From Pseudomonas sp. S35 (GTDB lineage: Bacteria; Pseudomonadota; Gammaproteobacteria; Pseudomonadales; Pseudomonadaceae): a stretch of DNA of 64,000 bases. Every line of letters begins with the position of its first letter. The stretch's first letter is position 1. A program made the translations under genes and the position numbers. Shown here in pieces: positions 52,716 through 61,598 of this stretch. Below the pieces are notes generated by a model. The model did not search any database. It had not been told where the DNA came from and worked only from the letters and a program-made list of their open reading frames with translations. The stretch covers positions 1,674,001 to 1,738,000 of the forward strand of contig NZ_CP019431.1 in the NCBI RefSeq assembly GCF_009866765.1, read 5' to 3'.

Positions 52716-53726
52716 ATGACGCGCTCCACCGTTACGCTTGCAAAACCTCGAAAGGCCAGGGGTTCGGCACCTGCTGCTACCGCAACGTTCGATGTGTTGG
52801 TATTGGCCACAATGAGCGCAGGTAAAACGTCGTTCATCAACGCGCTGATTGGCCAGGAACTCCTGTACACCGCCAATGAAGCCACCACTGCCTGCGTGAC
52901 CCGTGTCGAGCATCGCCAGGGCACTCGTCGATTCAGTGGTGCCTGTTATTGCTACAACGACACCGAGTTGGCCTCCCAGCATTCCCCGTCAGTAGCCTTG
53001 CTACAGGACTGGAACGCCAATGCCGAGGTCAAGCGCATCACCTTGGCCGGAACCTTCAAAGTGCTGCCGCGCCCAGCGCCCGGCCTGGTACTTCACGACA
53101 CGCCAGGGCCTAACAACAGCCAGGATGAAAACCACGCCAGACTGATGCTGGAGGCTATCCGCACGGTATCGTTCAAGGCGCTTTGCTATGTGCTCAACGC
53201 CAGCCAACTGGGGACTCGTGACGACCGGTTGCTACTCGAACAGCTGCGCGAAGAACTCGCCGCCAAGCCTGCCCAGCCTATTTATTTCATCCTAAATAAA
53301 GTGGATTTGCTCGATCCGGAGAAGGGCGAAAGCATTCAAGGCTATGTGCACAACGCCCAGCGCTATTTGCGCGATATCGGTTTTGAGCAGCCGATCATCA
53401 TTCCGACAATGGCCAGTGCAGCGCTGTACGCGCGCAAGGCCCTGAGTGCCGAAACACTGACGCGCGCGCAACGTTCCAAGTTGCGCCAGGTACTCGATGA
53501 CCTGGACGTGAACAAGCGCGATTTGCTCAATGCCACCGTCGCGCCAGACCTGGTCAAGCGCCGGATCCTCACATCACTCAACAACCTGGAACGCAGACAG
53601 CGAACCAAGGCACTCGATACCCGTGCCTACGATAAAAACCAATTGCACCAGTTGGTCACCATCAGTGGGCTCAAAACCGTTGAAGCCCTTATCCATCATC
53701 AACGCCGATTAGATGAGCAACCATGA
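52716..53726 (+). CDS. Dynamin-like GTPase, short
   Basis: 336-aa GTPase of the bacterial dynamin/YeeP-like branch. G1 is ATMSAGKT (31-38), with Ala in place of the first Gly; switch I Thr lies in NEATTAC; G3 is DTPGPNNSQD (128-137); G4 is NKVD (194-197). Only a short helical tail follows (about 270-336), so it lacks a full dynamin stalk. AGGGACAG precedes the ATG; the last codons overlap the next gene (ATGA). It probably works with the long GTPase as a hetero-partner. Confidence 0.88.
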   Translation: MTRSTVTLAKPRKARGSAPAATATFDVLVLATMSAGKTSFINALIGQELLYTANEATTACVTRVEHRQGTRRFSGACYCYNDTELASQHSPSVALLQDWNANAEVKRITLAGTFKVLPRPAPGLVLHDTPGPNNSQDENHARLMLEAIRTVSFKALCYVLNASQLGTRDDRLLLEQLREELAAKPAQPIYFILNKVDLLDPEKGESIQGYVHNAQRYLRDIGFEQPIIIPTMASAALYARKALSAETLTRAQRSKLRQVLDDLDVNKRDLLNATVAPDLVKRRILTSLNNLERRQRTKALDTRAYDKNQLHQLVTISGLKTVEALIHHQRRLDEQP

Positions 53727-55975
53727 ATACTATTGAAATCATCCATAACCCATTCATCGTCGAGACTCAGTTCCTGATCAGTGGCCAACCGCCGGCCGAA
53801 GGCTGCAAACTGTCGAGCTACAAAGAATCGCGGCTGCAAGTGTGGATCGAGAAGCTGTTTGATGAGTTGAGTCAGTTGTTCAATGGTGACAATCGCTTTG
53901 ACGTTACTTTTACGGGAGTTGAGTCGGATTACCTCGACGTTGCTGAGGCGGCGAAAGTAGCGACGGGCAGCGGCATGCAGGTCGCATTGCGTTGGATTGA
54001 AAGCGTCCCGACAGAAACTCGCCTGGAAAAAATTCGTGACCTGATGAATGAGGCACGACAGCACCCGCAGTTCGAGCATTTTATTACTGGGAATGATGAT
54101 GTTCGCAAATACTTTGAAGAGGCTTTCAACAGGGATTTCGATGTATATGTGGTTGCTACTATGTCGTCGGGTAAGTCGACACTGATCAACGCTATGCTCG
54201 GGCGCGACTTACTGCCGGCGGCAAACGAAGCCACCACGGCGACCATTGCGAAAATTACAGACAACACCTCTATGGGTAGCAAGTTTTCAGCCAAGCGCAT
54301 ACTCAAGAACGAGCAAGTTTCTGATAGCAGCGATGATGCGACGCTTGACATGATTAAAGTCTGGAATAATCAAACCGATACCGTACGAATCGATCTGGAA
54401 GGCAATATTCTGGCTATCCAGGAGCGTGAGAGTGTACGTTTGGTGTTGACCGATACGCCGGGGCCTAACAATAGCCAGGATCAGGGTCATGAACAGACCA
54501 CAATGGGCTTCATCCAGGATTCAAAGCGTAATCCGTTAATTCTTTATGTTTTGAACGCCGGTCAATTGCGCACCAATGATGACAAGCGCTTGCTGCGCCT
54601 GGTAGCCGACGCTATGAGCAAGGGCGGGAAGCAGAGTAAGGATCGCTTCATTTTTGTCATCAATAAAGTGGATGACTATGACCCGGAGACCGAAGATCTG
54701 CCTGGCATGATGAATCGTGTCAGCGACTATTTGGTGGAGAACGGTATTCCATCCCCTCAGGTTTATCCAATTTCCGCCGAACTTACCCGGTTGATTCGGA
54801 AGCCACAGGACTTGCACACCAGCAAGGAGCGCAGCCGATTCAAGGGCATGGCTGATTTTTTCAGCGAGTCGCCGTGCATGGACCTTTTGCAATACATGCC
54901 GATTACTTCTCGTGTGAAGCGAGCATTGGATGCCAAGAACATTACCCCCTTGCTAAAAAGTAGTGGGCTGCCAGCCGTTGAAGCGATGATTGATGAGTAC
55001 ATCGATAAGTACAATTTTCCGCACCGTCTTAAACGTGCTTATGACGCCATGTCCAAAGCTATCGAGGTTGGCCTCAACGAAGCCGGATTGATCGAGCAAA
55101 TGGATCAGGATGAGCGGCTGCTTGGCCATCTCAATGAAGAAATCCAAGCGCTGGAGTACCGGCAGGCTAAGGGGTTCGACACCCTTGCCTATAAAGAAAG
55201 AATTGCAGACGACGGTAAAATCTTACCTGCTGACGTTGAGCAGGAACTGGTCACGCTTGAACGTATTCCTGACAACCTTGTTCAGAGAGTGGCATCACGC
55301 CTCAGCGGCACTGTTGAGGTGCGCGCAGGGGAAACGCGAATTAAAGAGGCCGAAACGGATCTGCAATTTTTGTATAAACAGCTGATCAACGCATATGAAG
55401 CACTGTTCAACACCAGTCAAGAGTCAATCCGTCAGGACTTGTACAAAGAGTACCAACGATACGTCGTTGAGCTGTTCGAGGATAGCCAGCATCTGCAACT
55501 GCCCATCCTGGAAGGCATTCGCAAAACGGTGGGCGATATTTCGTTCAATCTGTCGATGACAAATGACGACATCACCAAACGGCGAGTTGTCATCGGTACG
55601 CGTAAAGAAAGCAATAGTACCTGGTACAACCCTTTTTCTTGGTTTGATACCAAAACCGTGAATGTGTATCGCCACGAGGATGCGGTTAATTTAGGTGACT
55701 TTTGGAACGACCGCTCGGTGGCTGTCGGGTTAGAGTTCTCACATCTGGTCGATAATGCCCGGCTCGAGATAGAAAAAGGTAAAGATACGCTGATCAATCA
55801 ATTTGTCGCGTTCATGAGCAGCGAGTTTGATGGGAAATTCAAACAGCTTATGAGTTCTCTGAAAGAAAAAACGGTGAATCGTGATGCCCGATTGCTAGCA
55901 GTTGAAGAGGCAAAAGTGCTCCAAGCTTGGATTAACGATTTCAAGTCGAAACTCGATAAAACCCTAGCCGTTTAA
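53723..55975 (+). CDS. Dynamin-like GTPase, long
   Basis: 750-aa dynamin-family protein. An N-terminal helical part (1-138) precedes the GTPase domain: G1 ATMSSGKS (145-152), switch I NEATTATIA, G3 DTPGPNNSQD (244-253), G4 NKVDDYD (314-320). About 400 residues of mostly helical, charged sequence follow, as in dynamin stalks, with an aromatic patch NSTWYNPFSWFD (about 634-645) that might touch membranes. It shares the exact NEATT and DTPGPNNSQD motifs with the short GTPase. Visibly more AT-rich than its neighbours. Overlaps the preceding gene by 4 bp. Confidence 0.9.
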   Translation: MNTIEIIHNPFIVETQFLISGQPPAEGCKLSSYKESRLQVWIEKLFDELSQLFNGDNRFDVTFTGVESDYLDVAEAAKVATGSGMQVALRWIESVPTETRLEKIRDLMNEARQHPQFEHFITGNDDVRKYFEEAFNRDFDVYVVATMSSGKSTLINAMLGRDLLPAANEATTATIAKITDNTSMGSKFSAKRILKNEQVSDSSDDATLDMIKVWNNQTDTVRIDLEGNILAIQERESVRLVLTDTPGPNNSQDQGHEQTTMGFIQDSKRNPLILYVLNAGQLRTNDDKRLLRLVADAMSKGGKQSKDRFIFVINKVDDYDPETEDLPGMMNRVSDYLVENGIPSPQVYPISAELTRLIRKPQDLHTSKERSRFKGMADFFSESPCMDLLQYMPITSRVKRALDAKNITPLLKSSGLPAVEAMIDEYIDKYNFPHRLKRAYDAMSKAIEVGLNEAGLIEQMDQDERLLGHLNEEIQALEYRQAKGFDTLAYKERIADDGKILPADVEQELVTLERIPDNLVQRVASRLSGTVEVRAGETRIKEAETDLQFLYKQLINAYEALFNTSQESIRQDLYKEYQRYVVELFEDSQHLQLPILEGIRKTVGDISFNLSMTNDDITKRRVVIGTRKESNSTWYNPFSWFDTKTVNVYRHEDAVNLGDFWNDRSVAVGLEFSHLVDNARLEIEKGKDTLINQFVAFMSSEFDGKFKQLMSSLKEKTVNRDARLLAVEEAKVLQAWINDFKSKLDKTLAV

Positions 55976-55988
55976 TCCAGGAGTTCTC

Positions 55989-56876
55989 ATGACAGCTATC
56001 ACTTCAAATATTTCTAGTGCGCGTGATGAATTTCTTGCTGCACTCAAAGATACCCAGGTGAGTTCCGGCCAGCTCTTGGATATGGTATTGGAGTTGGCTA
56101 GGATTTCCGATGTTTTGGAACCCTTCCTTCCAAATGAACACTACGCCATTAACGGGCGTCAGCCTTACTGGTCTAGCGACTATTTCAACAAGCAAAAAGT
56201 ATTTGCGCGACAGAATTTCTCCAAGGAGCGTCTTGAACACCTTATAGAAGTGCGCGAATTTCTTCGTCAGCGCGGTGATAAAGGTTTTGCACCTATCATG
56301 AGGTCACATCAGTCCGTCGCGCCTCAGAACCCTCAATCGCAATCTGATTATCAACCTACAAACAACCTCAAAAAATTCGTCGCACAGGGTGATTTGCTAA
56401 CTATTCGCACTGCACTGCGCATAGAGTTCAACGACAATCGGCTGGACGATCATCAGTTGTACGCAGCCGTAAAATGGATGAAAGAGCAGGTCACGGATAT
56501 CTTTGAAAGTTATTCAGAAAAGGCCTTTGCCCGTGGGATTGAATCGGACAGCAGTCAGTGGACGTCTGAATACTTCGGCAATCAGGTCGTCTATCTCAAA
56601 ACCAATTTTTCCGAGGAGCGCTTCTTGCACTTGATTGAAGTCCGACAATTGCTGCGTGAGCGTGGCGAGGAGAATTTTGCTCCCGCTGACAGCACTGAAC
56701 CCAAGGCTACATCACGTGCACGGTCGGCATCGCAATCTCCGCAACGGCCGAGGTCAGGTTCGCAACAGTCTACGGCTTCCGCTCACTCCGAACTAAACCC
56801 AGCTTTTAAAGCAGCACTGCTGATCGGCGGCGCCATTGCGGCCGTGGTGGTGTTCCTTATTGCACTGGTACGGTGA
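55989..56876 (+). CDS. Tail-anchored protein with internal duplication
   Basis: 295-aa protein, family unknown. Two copies of one unit: residues about 59-103 (YWSSDYFNKQKVFARQNFSK...LIEVREFLRQRG) and about 194-237 (QWTSEYFGNQVVYLKTNFSE...LIEVRQLLRERG). A Ser/Pro/Gln-rich linker (about 240-268) leads to one C-terminal membrane helix (AFKAALLIGGAIAAVVVFLI) with three residues left after it: tail-anchor topology, bulk in the cytoplasm. AGGAG before the ATG, 13 bp after the long GTPase. A membrane tether or receptor for the GTPases is a reasonable guess. Confidence 0.82.
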   Translation: MTAITSNISSARDEFLAALKDTQVSSGQLLDMVLELARISDVLEPFLPNEHYAINGRQPYWSSDYFNKQKVFARQNFSKERLEHLIEVREFLRQRGDKGFAPIMRSHQSVAPQNPQSQSDYQPTNNLKKFVAQGDLLTIRTALRIEFNDNRLDDHQLYAAVKWMKEQVTDIFESYSEKAFARGIESDSSQWTSEYFGNQVVYLKTNFSEERFLHLIEVRQLLRERGEENFAPADSTEPKATSRARSASQSPQRPRSGSQQSTASAHSELNPAFKAALLIGGAIAAVVVFLIALVR

Positions 56877-56880
56877 CCTG

Positions 56881-59800
56881 ATGACCTCTCCAATACTGAC
56901 CCGCACTGCCGTGCAGGATATCCGTGAAAACGCCGGTCTGACCCTTGAAGCTGGGCGTGCGCTGATCAATCGCAGCTACCTGTCGGAGCTGGAGCAGTAT
57001 CCGGTCCATGCCTTTGCCGAGAAGGGGCTGCGGTTCAATGCTGCCAGTGACGTGCGGATTTTTCGCATTGAGCGCATCGTCCAGGACAACAAACAATCGG
57101 TACTCGAGAGCACCACGGCCGCTTACACCGCACTGGGTGCTGCGGGTTACTCGGTTTTCCTGATACTGCGCTCCGACGGTATCGAAACCGACCTCTACAT
57201 CGGTACCCGGGGTGAGCCCGGTAAAACCCTAGGGCACAGTTCTGGCGAGCTGCTGCGGGAGACCTTCAAGGGGCACTTCTCGGGCAGTTCATTAGTGCCG
57301 CTGCCGCAACAGCATGCCGATGCCTTGCTGGGTGCTTTGCAGGCCGAAAAGGCCAACCCTTCGGCAAGTATCACGGCGGTCACGGGTGTGCCTGCGTTGT
57401 CGACGGAGAACCGCGAACACTTCATGCAAGGGCTCGAGCGCTTTATCGATGCGGCTGAGCGCCGGGTGTATCACGCGATCATTCTTGCCGAGCCGGTTTC
57501 GTCGCAGAACCTTGACCTGATCCGCGCCGGATACGAGCAGGTCGCCACGCAACTTTCGCCATTGCTCAAACAGCAATTGTCGTTCGGCGAACAAGACAGC
57601 GATTCCGTGGGGCTGAGCATCAGCCAGGGCTTGAGTGACTCCCTTGGACACAGCCTTGGGCTGACCGAAACCAAGGGCACGTCGACGACGCTGGGCACAT
57701 CGACCACCGACACAACCGGTACCAGCGAGTCGTTCAGTGCACAGACCCTGACCTCCAAAACGGTCGCTATCGGTGCCAATGTGCTGGGTATGGTGGGTGG
57801 TGCGACATTGGGGCCATTCGGCGCGATGCTCGGTAGCCAGATCGGCTCGGCCGCTGCTGCGCTACTCAACGAACAACGCACCACCGGTACCAGCCAGTCG
57901 ACGTCTACCGGCCGCAATGAAAGCCACGGCACGTCCTTCAGTGAGGCCGCGTCGAAGACCACCTCGACCACACACACCACCAGCACCACCGACACTCATT
58001 CGTTGAACAAAACCCTGGGCTCTAATCGGCAGATTTCGATTGAGACCGTGGACAAGACCATCGAGCAGTTGCTCAGCAAAATCGATCATCACCTCGAGCG
58101 TATCGACGAAGCCAAGACATACGGCGGCTGGAACTCGGCGGCGTATTTCATCGGTGACAGCACTGCGTCGTCCGAATCGTTGGCGAGTATCTTTCTTGGG
58201 CTGGTACGCGGCAGCAAGTCCAGCCATGAAGACTTCGCCCTGACCACCTGGAAATCTGCCAACAAGTCCGCTGTGCTGGACTGGCTCAGCGCGTTCAGCC
58301 ATCCGCAATTGAAGCCGGGGTTTTCGAAAAAGATCCCGATCAGTTACCTCACGCCCGCCACGCTGGTGTCTGGTAAGGAGATGGCGATCCAATTGAGCCT
58401 GCCCCGACGCTCCACCTCCACGGTGGCCGTGCTGGAAACCCAGGCGTTCGGCCGCAAGGTGCAGCGCCTGGATGGTCACAGCAGTGAGCCAGGCAAGGGC
58501 AAGACACTGACCTTGGGCAACATCCGCCACTTGTGGGAAAACCTGCCGCAAAAGATCGAGTTGAGCCTCGATCAATTGGCCAGCCATGTGTTTGTCAGTG
58601 GTTCGACCGGTGCCGGTAAAAGCAACACGCTGTACGAAATCCTCAGCCAAATCAGCGCCGCCGGCGTGCCATTCCTGGTGATTGAGCCGGCCAAGGGCGA
58701 GTACAAACACGTCTTCGGTCATCGCGATGACGTCAATGTATTCGGTACGCATCCGGCCCACAGTGAATTGTTGCGCATCAACCCGTTCCGCTTCCCGTTG
58801 GCCATTCATGTGCTGGAGCACGTTGATCGGCTCGTGGAAATCTTCAACGTCTGCTGGCCGATGTATGCCGCAATGCCTGCCGTACTCAAAGAGGCAATCC
58901 TGCAGGCGTATCAGCAATGTGGTTGGGACTTGGACGCGTCGACCAACCGTTACAGCGATGCATTGTTTCCGACGTTCAGTGACCTGCTCAGTACCCTGCA
59001 AAGCGTGATCGAGGCCTCCGCGTACTCCCAGGAGCTCAAAGGTAACTACATCGGTTCGCTGTCCACGCGGATCAAATCCCTGACCAATGGCTTGAATGGG
59101 CAGATTTTTACCGCTAACGAAATCGACAGCGCAGTGCTGTTTGATCAGAGCGCAATCGTGGACCTGAGCCGCATCGGCTCGTCCGAGACCAAGGCCCTGA
59201 TCATGGGGATCCTGGTGATGCGCCTGAGTGAGCACCGAATGGCCGGTGGTGGCATGAACCAGCCGCTGCGCCACGTCACGGTCCTTGAGGAAGCGCACAA
59301 CATCCTCAAGCGCAGCCCGTCCGAAGGCGGTGCTGAAGGGGCAAATGTGGTCGGCAAGTCAGTGGAGATGCTGACCAATGCCATCGCCGAAATGCGCACC
59401 TATGGTGAAGGTTTCATCATTGCCGACCAGTCGCCCCATGCGGTGGATATCGCCGCGATTCGCAACACCAACACCAAAATAATCATGCGCCTGCCGGATG
59501 AAATGGACCGTCGTTTAATCGGCAAGTCGGTGGCGTTGCGTGATGACCAGCTTGAAGAAATCGCCAAGTTACCCAAAGGCGTCGCCATCGTTTATCAAAA
59601 TGACTGGCTGGAGCCGGTGTTGTGTCAGGTGAAGAAATTCGCCGGGCATGAAACCCCTTATGTGTATACCGCCAATGACAAGCGCGCCGTGCGTAGCCAG
59701 GATTTCAACCTGCAGGTACTCAACCTGCTGCTGAGCAACCGTATCCGCACGCCAGTCGCCTTGGATTTAGCGTTGCTGGAAAATGGCTTGTGTGAATTGC

Positions 59801-60150
59801 CGTTGCTGGCTCGCAGCAAAATCGCGCTGTTCGAGACGCTCAATGCCCACAAAGAAGAGAAGCCGTCGGCGCTGTGCAAGCCCGAGGCATTTGCCTACGC
59901 CGCACAATTGGTGGTCGATGTGCTCGGTTGTCGGCACCAGGTTCAGCAGATCATTCAAACGGCGACCGATTACGGGCAACTCAGCAATCAACTGGACCAG
60001 CTACTCCACGAGCGAGCGACAGCCTTGAGCACTGAGCTGGCCCTGGCGACCCAGCAATGCTTGATGAAGGATTACAGCCTCCAGCACGAGAGCCATATCG
60101 ATATTTATTCTGCATGGCGTGCGCGCCTCGAAACAGGGAGTGTTCTGTGA
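56881..60150 (+). CDS. HerA/FtsK-like ATPase (DUF87), 1089 aa
   Basis: Hexameric translocase-type ATPase. Walker A FVSGSTGAGKSNTLYEIL (about 570-587), VIEPAKGEYKHVFG, Walker B with RHVTVLEEAHNI (about 796-807), and a downstream EMRTYGEGFIIADQSP sensor segment. The N-terminal half is unlike HerA: a unique domain (1-230), then a Ser/Thr/Gly-rich, repeat-like stretch (about 240-380) interrupted by a glycine-zipper-like hydrophobic segment (IGANVLGMVGGATLGPFGAM, about 300-325). ATG 56881 is 4 bp after the tail-anchored gene. The stop overlaps the nuclease start. Confidence 0.88.
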   Translation: MTSPILTRTAVQDIRENAGLTLEAGRALINRSYLSELEQYPVHAFAEKGLRFNAASDVRIFRIERIVQDNKQSVLESTTAAYTALGAAGYSVFLILRSDGIETDLYIGTRGEPGKTLGHSSGELLRETFKGHFSGSSLVPLPQQHADALLGALQAEKANPSASITAVTGVPALSTENREHFMQGLERFIDAAERRVYHAIILAEPVSSQNLDLIRAGYEQVATQLSPLLKQQLSFGEQDSDSVGLSISQGLSDSLGHSLGLTETKGTSTTLGTSTTDTTGTSESFSAQTLTSKTVAIGANVLGMVGGATLGPFGAMLGSQIGSAAAALLNEQRTTGTSQSTSTGRNESHGTSFSEAASKTTSTTHTTSTTDTHSLNKTLGSNRQISIETVDKTIEQLLSKIDHHLERIDEAKTYGGWNSAAYFIGDSTASSESLASIFLGLVRGSKSSHEDFALTTWKSANKSAVLDWLSAFSHPQLKPGFSKKIPISYLTPATLVSGKEMAIQLSLPRRSTSTVAVLETQAFGRKVQRLDGHSSEPGKGKTLTLGNIRHLWENLPQKIELSLDQLASHVFVSGSTGAGKSNTLYEILSQISAAGVPFLVIEPAKGEYKHVFGHRDDVNVFGTHPAHSELLRINPFRFPLAIHVLEHVDRLVEIFNVCWPMYAAMPAVLKEAILQAYQQCGWDLDASTNRYSDALFPTFSDLLSTLQSVIEASAYSQELKGNYIGSLSTRIKSLTNGLNGQIFTANEIDSAVLFDQSAIVDLSRIGSSETKALIMGILVMRLSEHRMAGGGMNQPLRHVTVLEEAHNILKRSPSEGGAEGANVVGKSVEMLTNAIAEMRTYGEGFIIADQSPHAVDIAAIRNTNTKIIMRLPDEMDRRLIGKSVALRDDQLEEIAKLPKGVAIVYQNDWLEPVLCQVKKFAGHETPYVYTANDKRAVRSQDFNLQVLNLLLSNRIRTPVALDLALLENGLCELPLLARSKIALFETLNAHKEEKPSALCKPEAFAYAAQLVVDVLGCRHQVQQIIQTATDYGQLSNQLDQLLHERATALSTELALATQQCLMKDYSLQHESHIDIYSAWRARLETGSVL

Positions 60151-60734
60151 ACTTTGAAAATTTCTTTGCTGAAAAAACCGAGGTTCCGTCCAACCTGGCG
60201 TTACTGGCGCGTGAAATGCCCGAGCGCTGCCTGATCGTTGTCGAGCTTGATCGGCCTATCGTGCTCACCCAGGAAACCCGCCTGGAGCTACCGCAAATGT
60301 CGCCGCAAACCCGTGAGCGGCTTGAGCAGTTGGGCGTTCCAAAAGAGGTTCTGGATGCTATCGGCAGTGAAGCCGAAGCGAAAATCTATGAAGGCGCCAA
60401 TCTTGAACCGGCCGAAGTCAACGGCAAGCCTGCATTGATTCGTACCGACATCGATTACGATCAAAAAGATGCGATGGGTACCACCAACCTGGACCGGATG
60501 AAGTCGGGCAGGGCTCCGCTGGATGCCAACGGAAAGCCGATCGAGTTACATCACATCGGCCAGAAACCAGACTCGCCATTGGCAGAATTGACCAGCGCTG
60601 AGCACCGTGGCAACGGAAACGACAACGTGCTGCATAACAAACAGAAGGAGTCCGAGATCAATCGCGAAGACTTCGACAAAGAGCGAAAAGACTACTGGAA
60701 GGCGCGAGCCGAACAGATTGAGAATCAGCGCTGA
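60147..60734 (+). CDS. LHH-family (HNH/ENDO VII) nuclease
   Basis: 195 aa. The C-terminal half (about 125-190) is an LHH nuclease: KPIELHHIGQKPDSPLAELT and EHRGNGNDNVLHNKQKESEI, with the metal-binding histidines of the LHH motif (HH at about 138-139) and further His. Such domains usually form the tips of polymorphic toxins, but here there is no secretion signal or trafficking domain; the N-terminal 100 residues are unfamiliar. The GTG start shares bases with the ATPase stop (GTGA), with GGGAG upstream, which makes production stoichiometrically linked to the ATPase. Confidence 0.82.
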   Translation: MNFENFFAEKTEVPSNLALLAREMPERCLIVVELDRPIVLTQETRLELPQMSPQTRERLEQLGVPKEVLDAIGSEAEAKIYEGANLEPAEVNGKPALIRTDIDYDQKDAMGTTNLDRMKSGRAPLDANGKPIELHHIGQKPDSPLAELTSAEHRGNGNDNVLHNKQKESEINREDFDKERKDYWKARAEQIENQR

Positions 60735-60745
60735 GGGCGAATCTT

Positions 60746-61153
60746 ATGAAAGAACTTAAAAAACTCGTTGATCGTCATCAGGCCGACACCCGGCCAGTAG
60801 ACACCGCCAGCATCCAGAACCTTGAGCGGAAACTGGGGTTCACACTGTCTGACGAATACAAGCACTACCTGTCGACTTTTGGCGTCATTGTCTTTGACGC
60901 CTATGAAACGTATGGCCTGGGTGTACCTGACGACTATTACCTGAATGTCTTTGCCGCATTCTCGGACCTGAGTCGTGACCCGAACTACCCGAAAAATACG
61001 GTGCCACTGCTGGAGATCGGTGACGGGCAGTACTATTTGTACGACAACCAGGCACGCAAAGCTCTGGTTTGGGCTACACCGAATGGCGGTATTGTGCGTG
61101 TCTTGGAAGACGGGCTGGAGGCCTTCATCATTCAGCACGTCTTCGCAGGCTAG
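60746..61153 (+). CDS. SMI1/KNR4 (SUKH) family protein, probable immunity protein
   Basis: 135-aa SUKH-superfamily protein: ASIQNLERKLGFTLSDEYKHYLSTFG is the family's N-terminal helix/strand signature (given here in parts: LERKLGFTLSDEY, KHYLSTFG), with LLEIGDGQYYLYD and EDGLEAFI following. SUKH proteins are common antidotes to nuclease toxins. It starts 11 bp after the LHH nuclease with GAGGGCG ahead, so it very likely protects the host from that nuclease. Last gene of the module. Confidence 0.85.
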   Translation: MKELKKLVDRHQADTRPVDTASIQNLERKLGFTLSDEYKHYLSTFGVIVFDAYETYGLGVPDDYYLNVFAAFSDLSRDPNYPKNTVPLLEIGDGQYYLYDNQARKALVWATPNGGIVRVLEDGLEAFIIQHVFAG

Positions 61154-61166
61154 TTGAAAGTATCCT

Positions 61167-61592
61167 TTAGATAGTCGGTACTGGTGTTGCCTGCTCAAGC
61201 TGTTCTGCAATGCATGCCAGTTCCTGCTTGGAGGCACAGCGCCTACCGTCCTGGGCGAGCCGATTGACTAGCGCCTCCAAGGCATCTGGATTGTCGATCA
61301 AAGATTCAACCTGCTCTAAAGGTGTCATTTCGTGAGAGTTACGTTGCCATGCAAGCGCGGGGGCCAGTTCCAGCAACCGCCTTACAGCATGCAAATTGGC
61401 GATCCAGCTTGCAGTGTGTAACGGTGACTGTCCGTCATTAGTGAGATGATCCAAGCGGCACGGATGATCAAGTAGGGCATCCACGCAACTGTCCACTCGG
61501 GATTTGATCGCTGAGTGAAGGGCGGTCATACCATGCCAGTCCTGAATTTCCGGATCAGCACCAGCCTGCAGCATGATCCTGATCAGCAGCAT
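61167..61592 (-). pseudogene. Ankyrin-repeat protein, N-terminally truncated
   Basis: 141 codons with about three ankyrin repeats (GADPEIQDWHGMTALHSAIK, LTNDGQSPLHTASWIANLHA). The first repeat begins halfway (MLLIRIMLQAGADPE), so the N terminus is missing. The start codon lies 13-17 bp from the tRNA-Ser remnant, whose reverse complement GGCGGAGAGG now makes a ribosome-binding-site-like sequence for ATG 61592. Possibly still expressed. Convergent with the SUKH gene, 13 bp apart. Confidence 0.6.
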
Positions 61593-61598
61593 CAATAC

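Noticed and set aside
57862..59298. 478-codon open frame on the minus strand within the HerA-type gene
   Set aside because: It is the antisense of a well-supported ATPase in GC-rich sequence; composition is low-complexity and no ribosome site or motif is seen.
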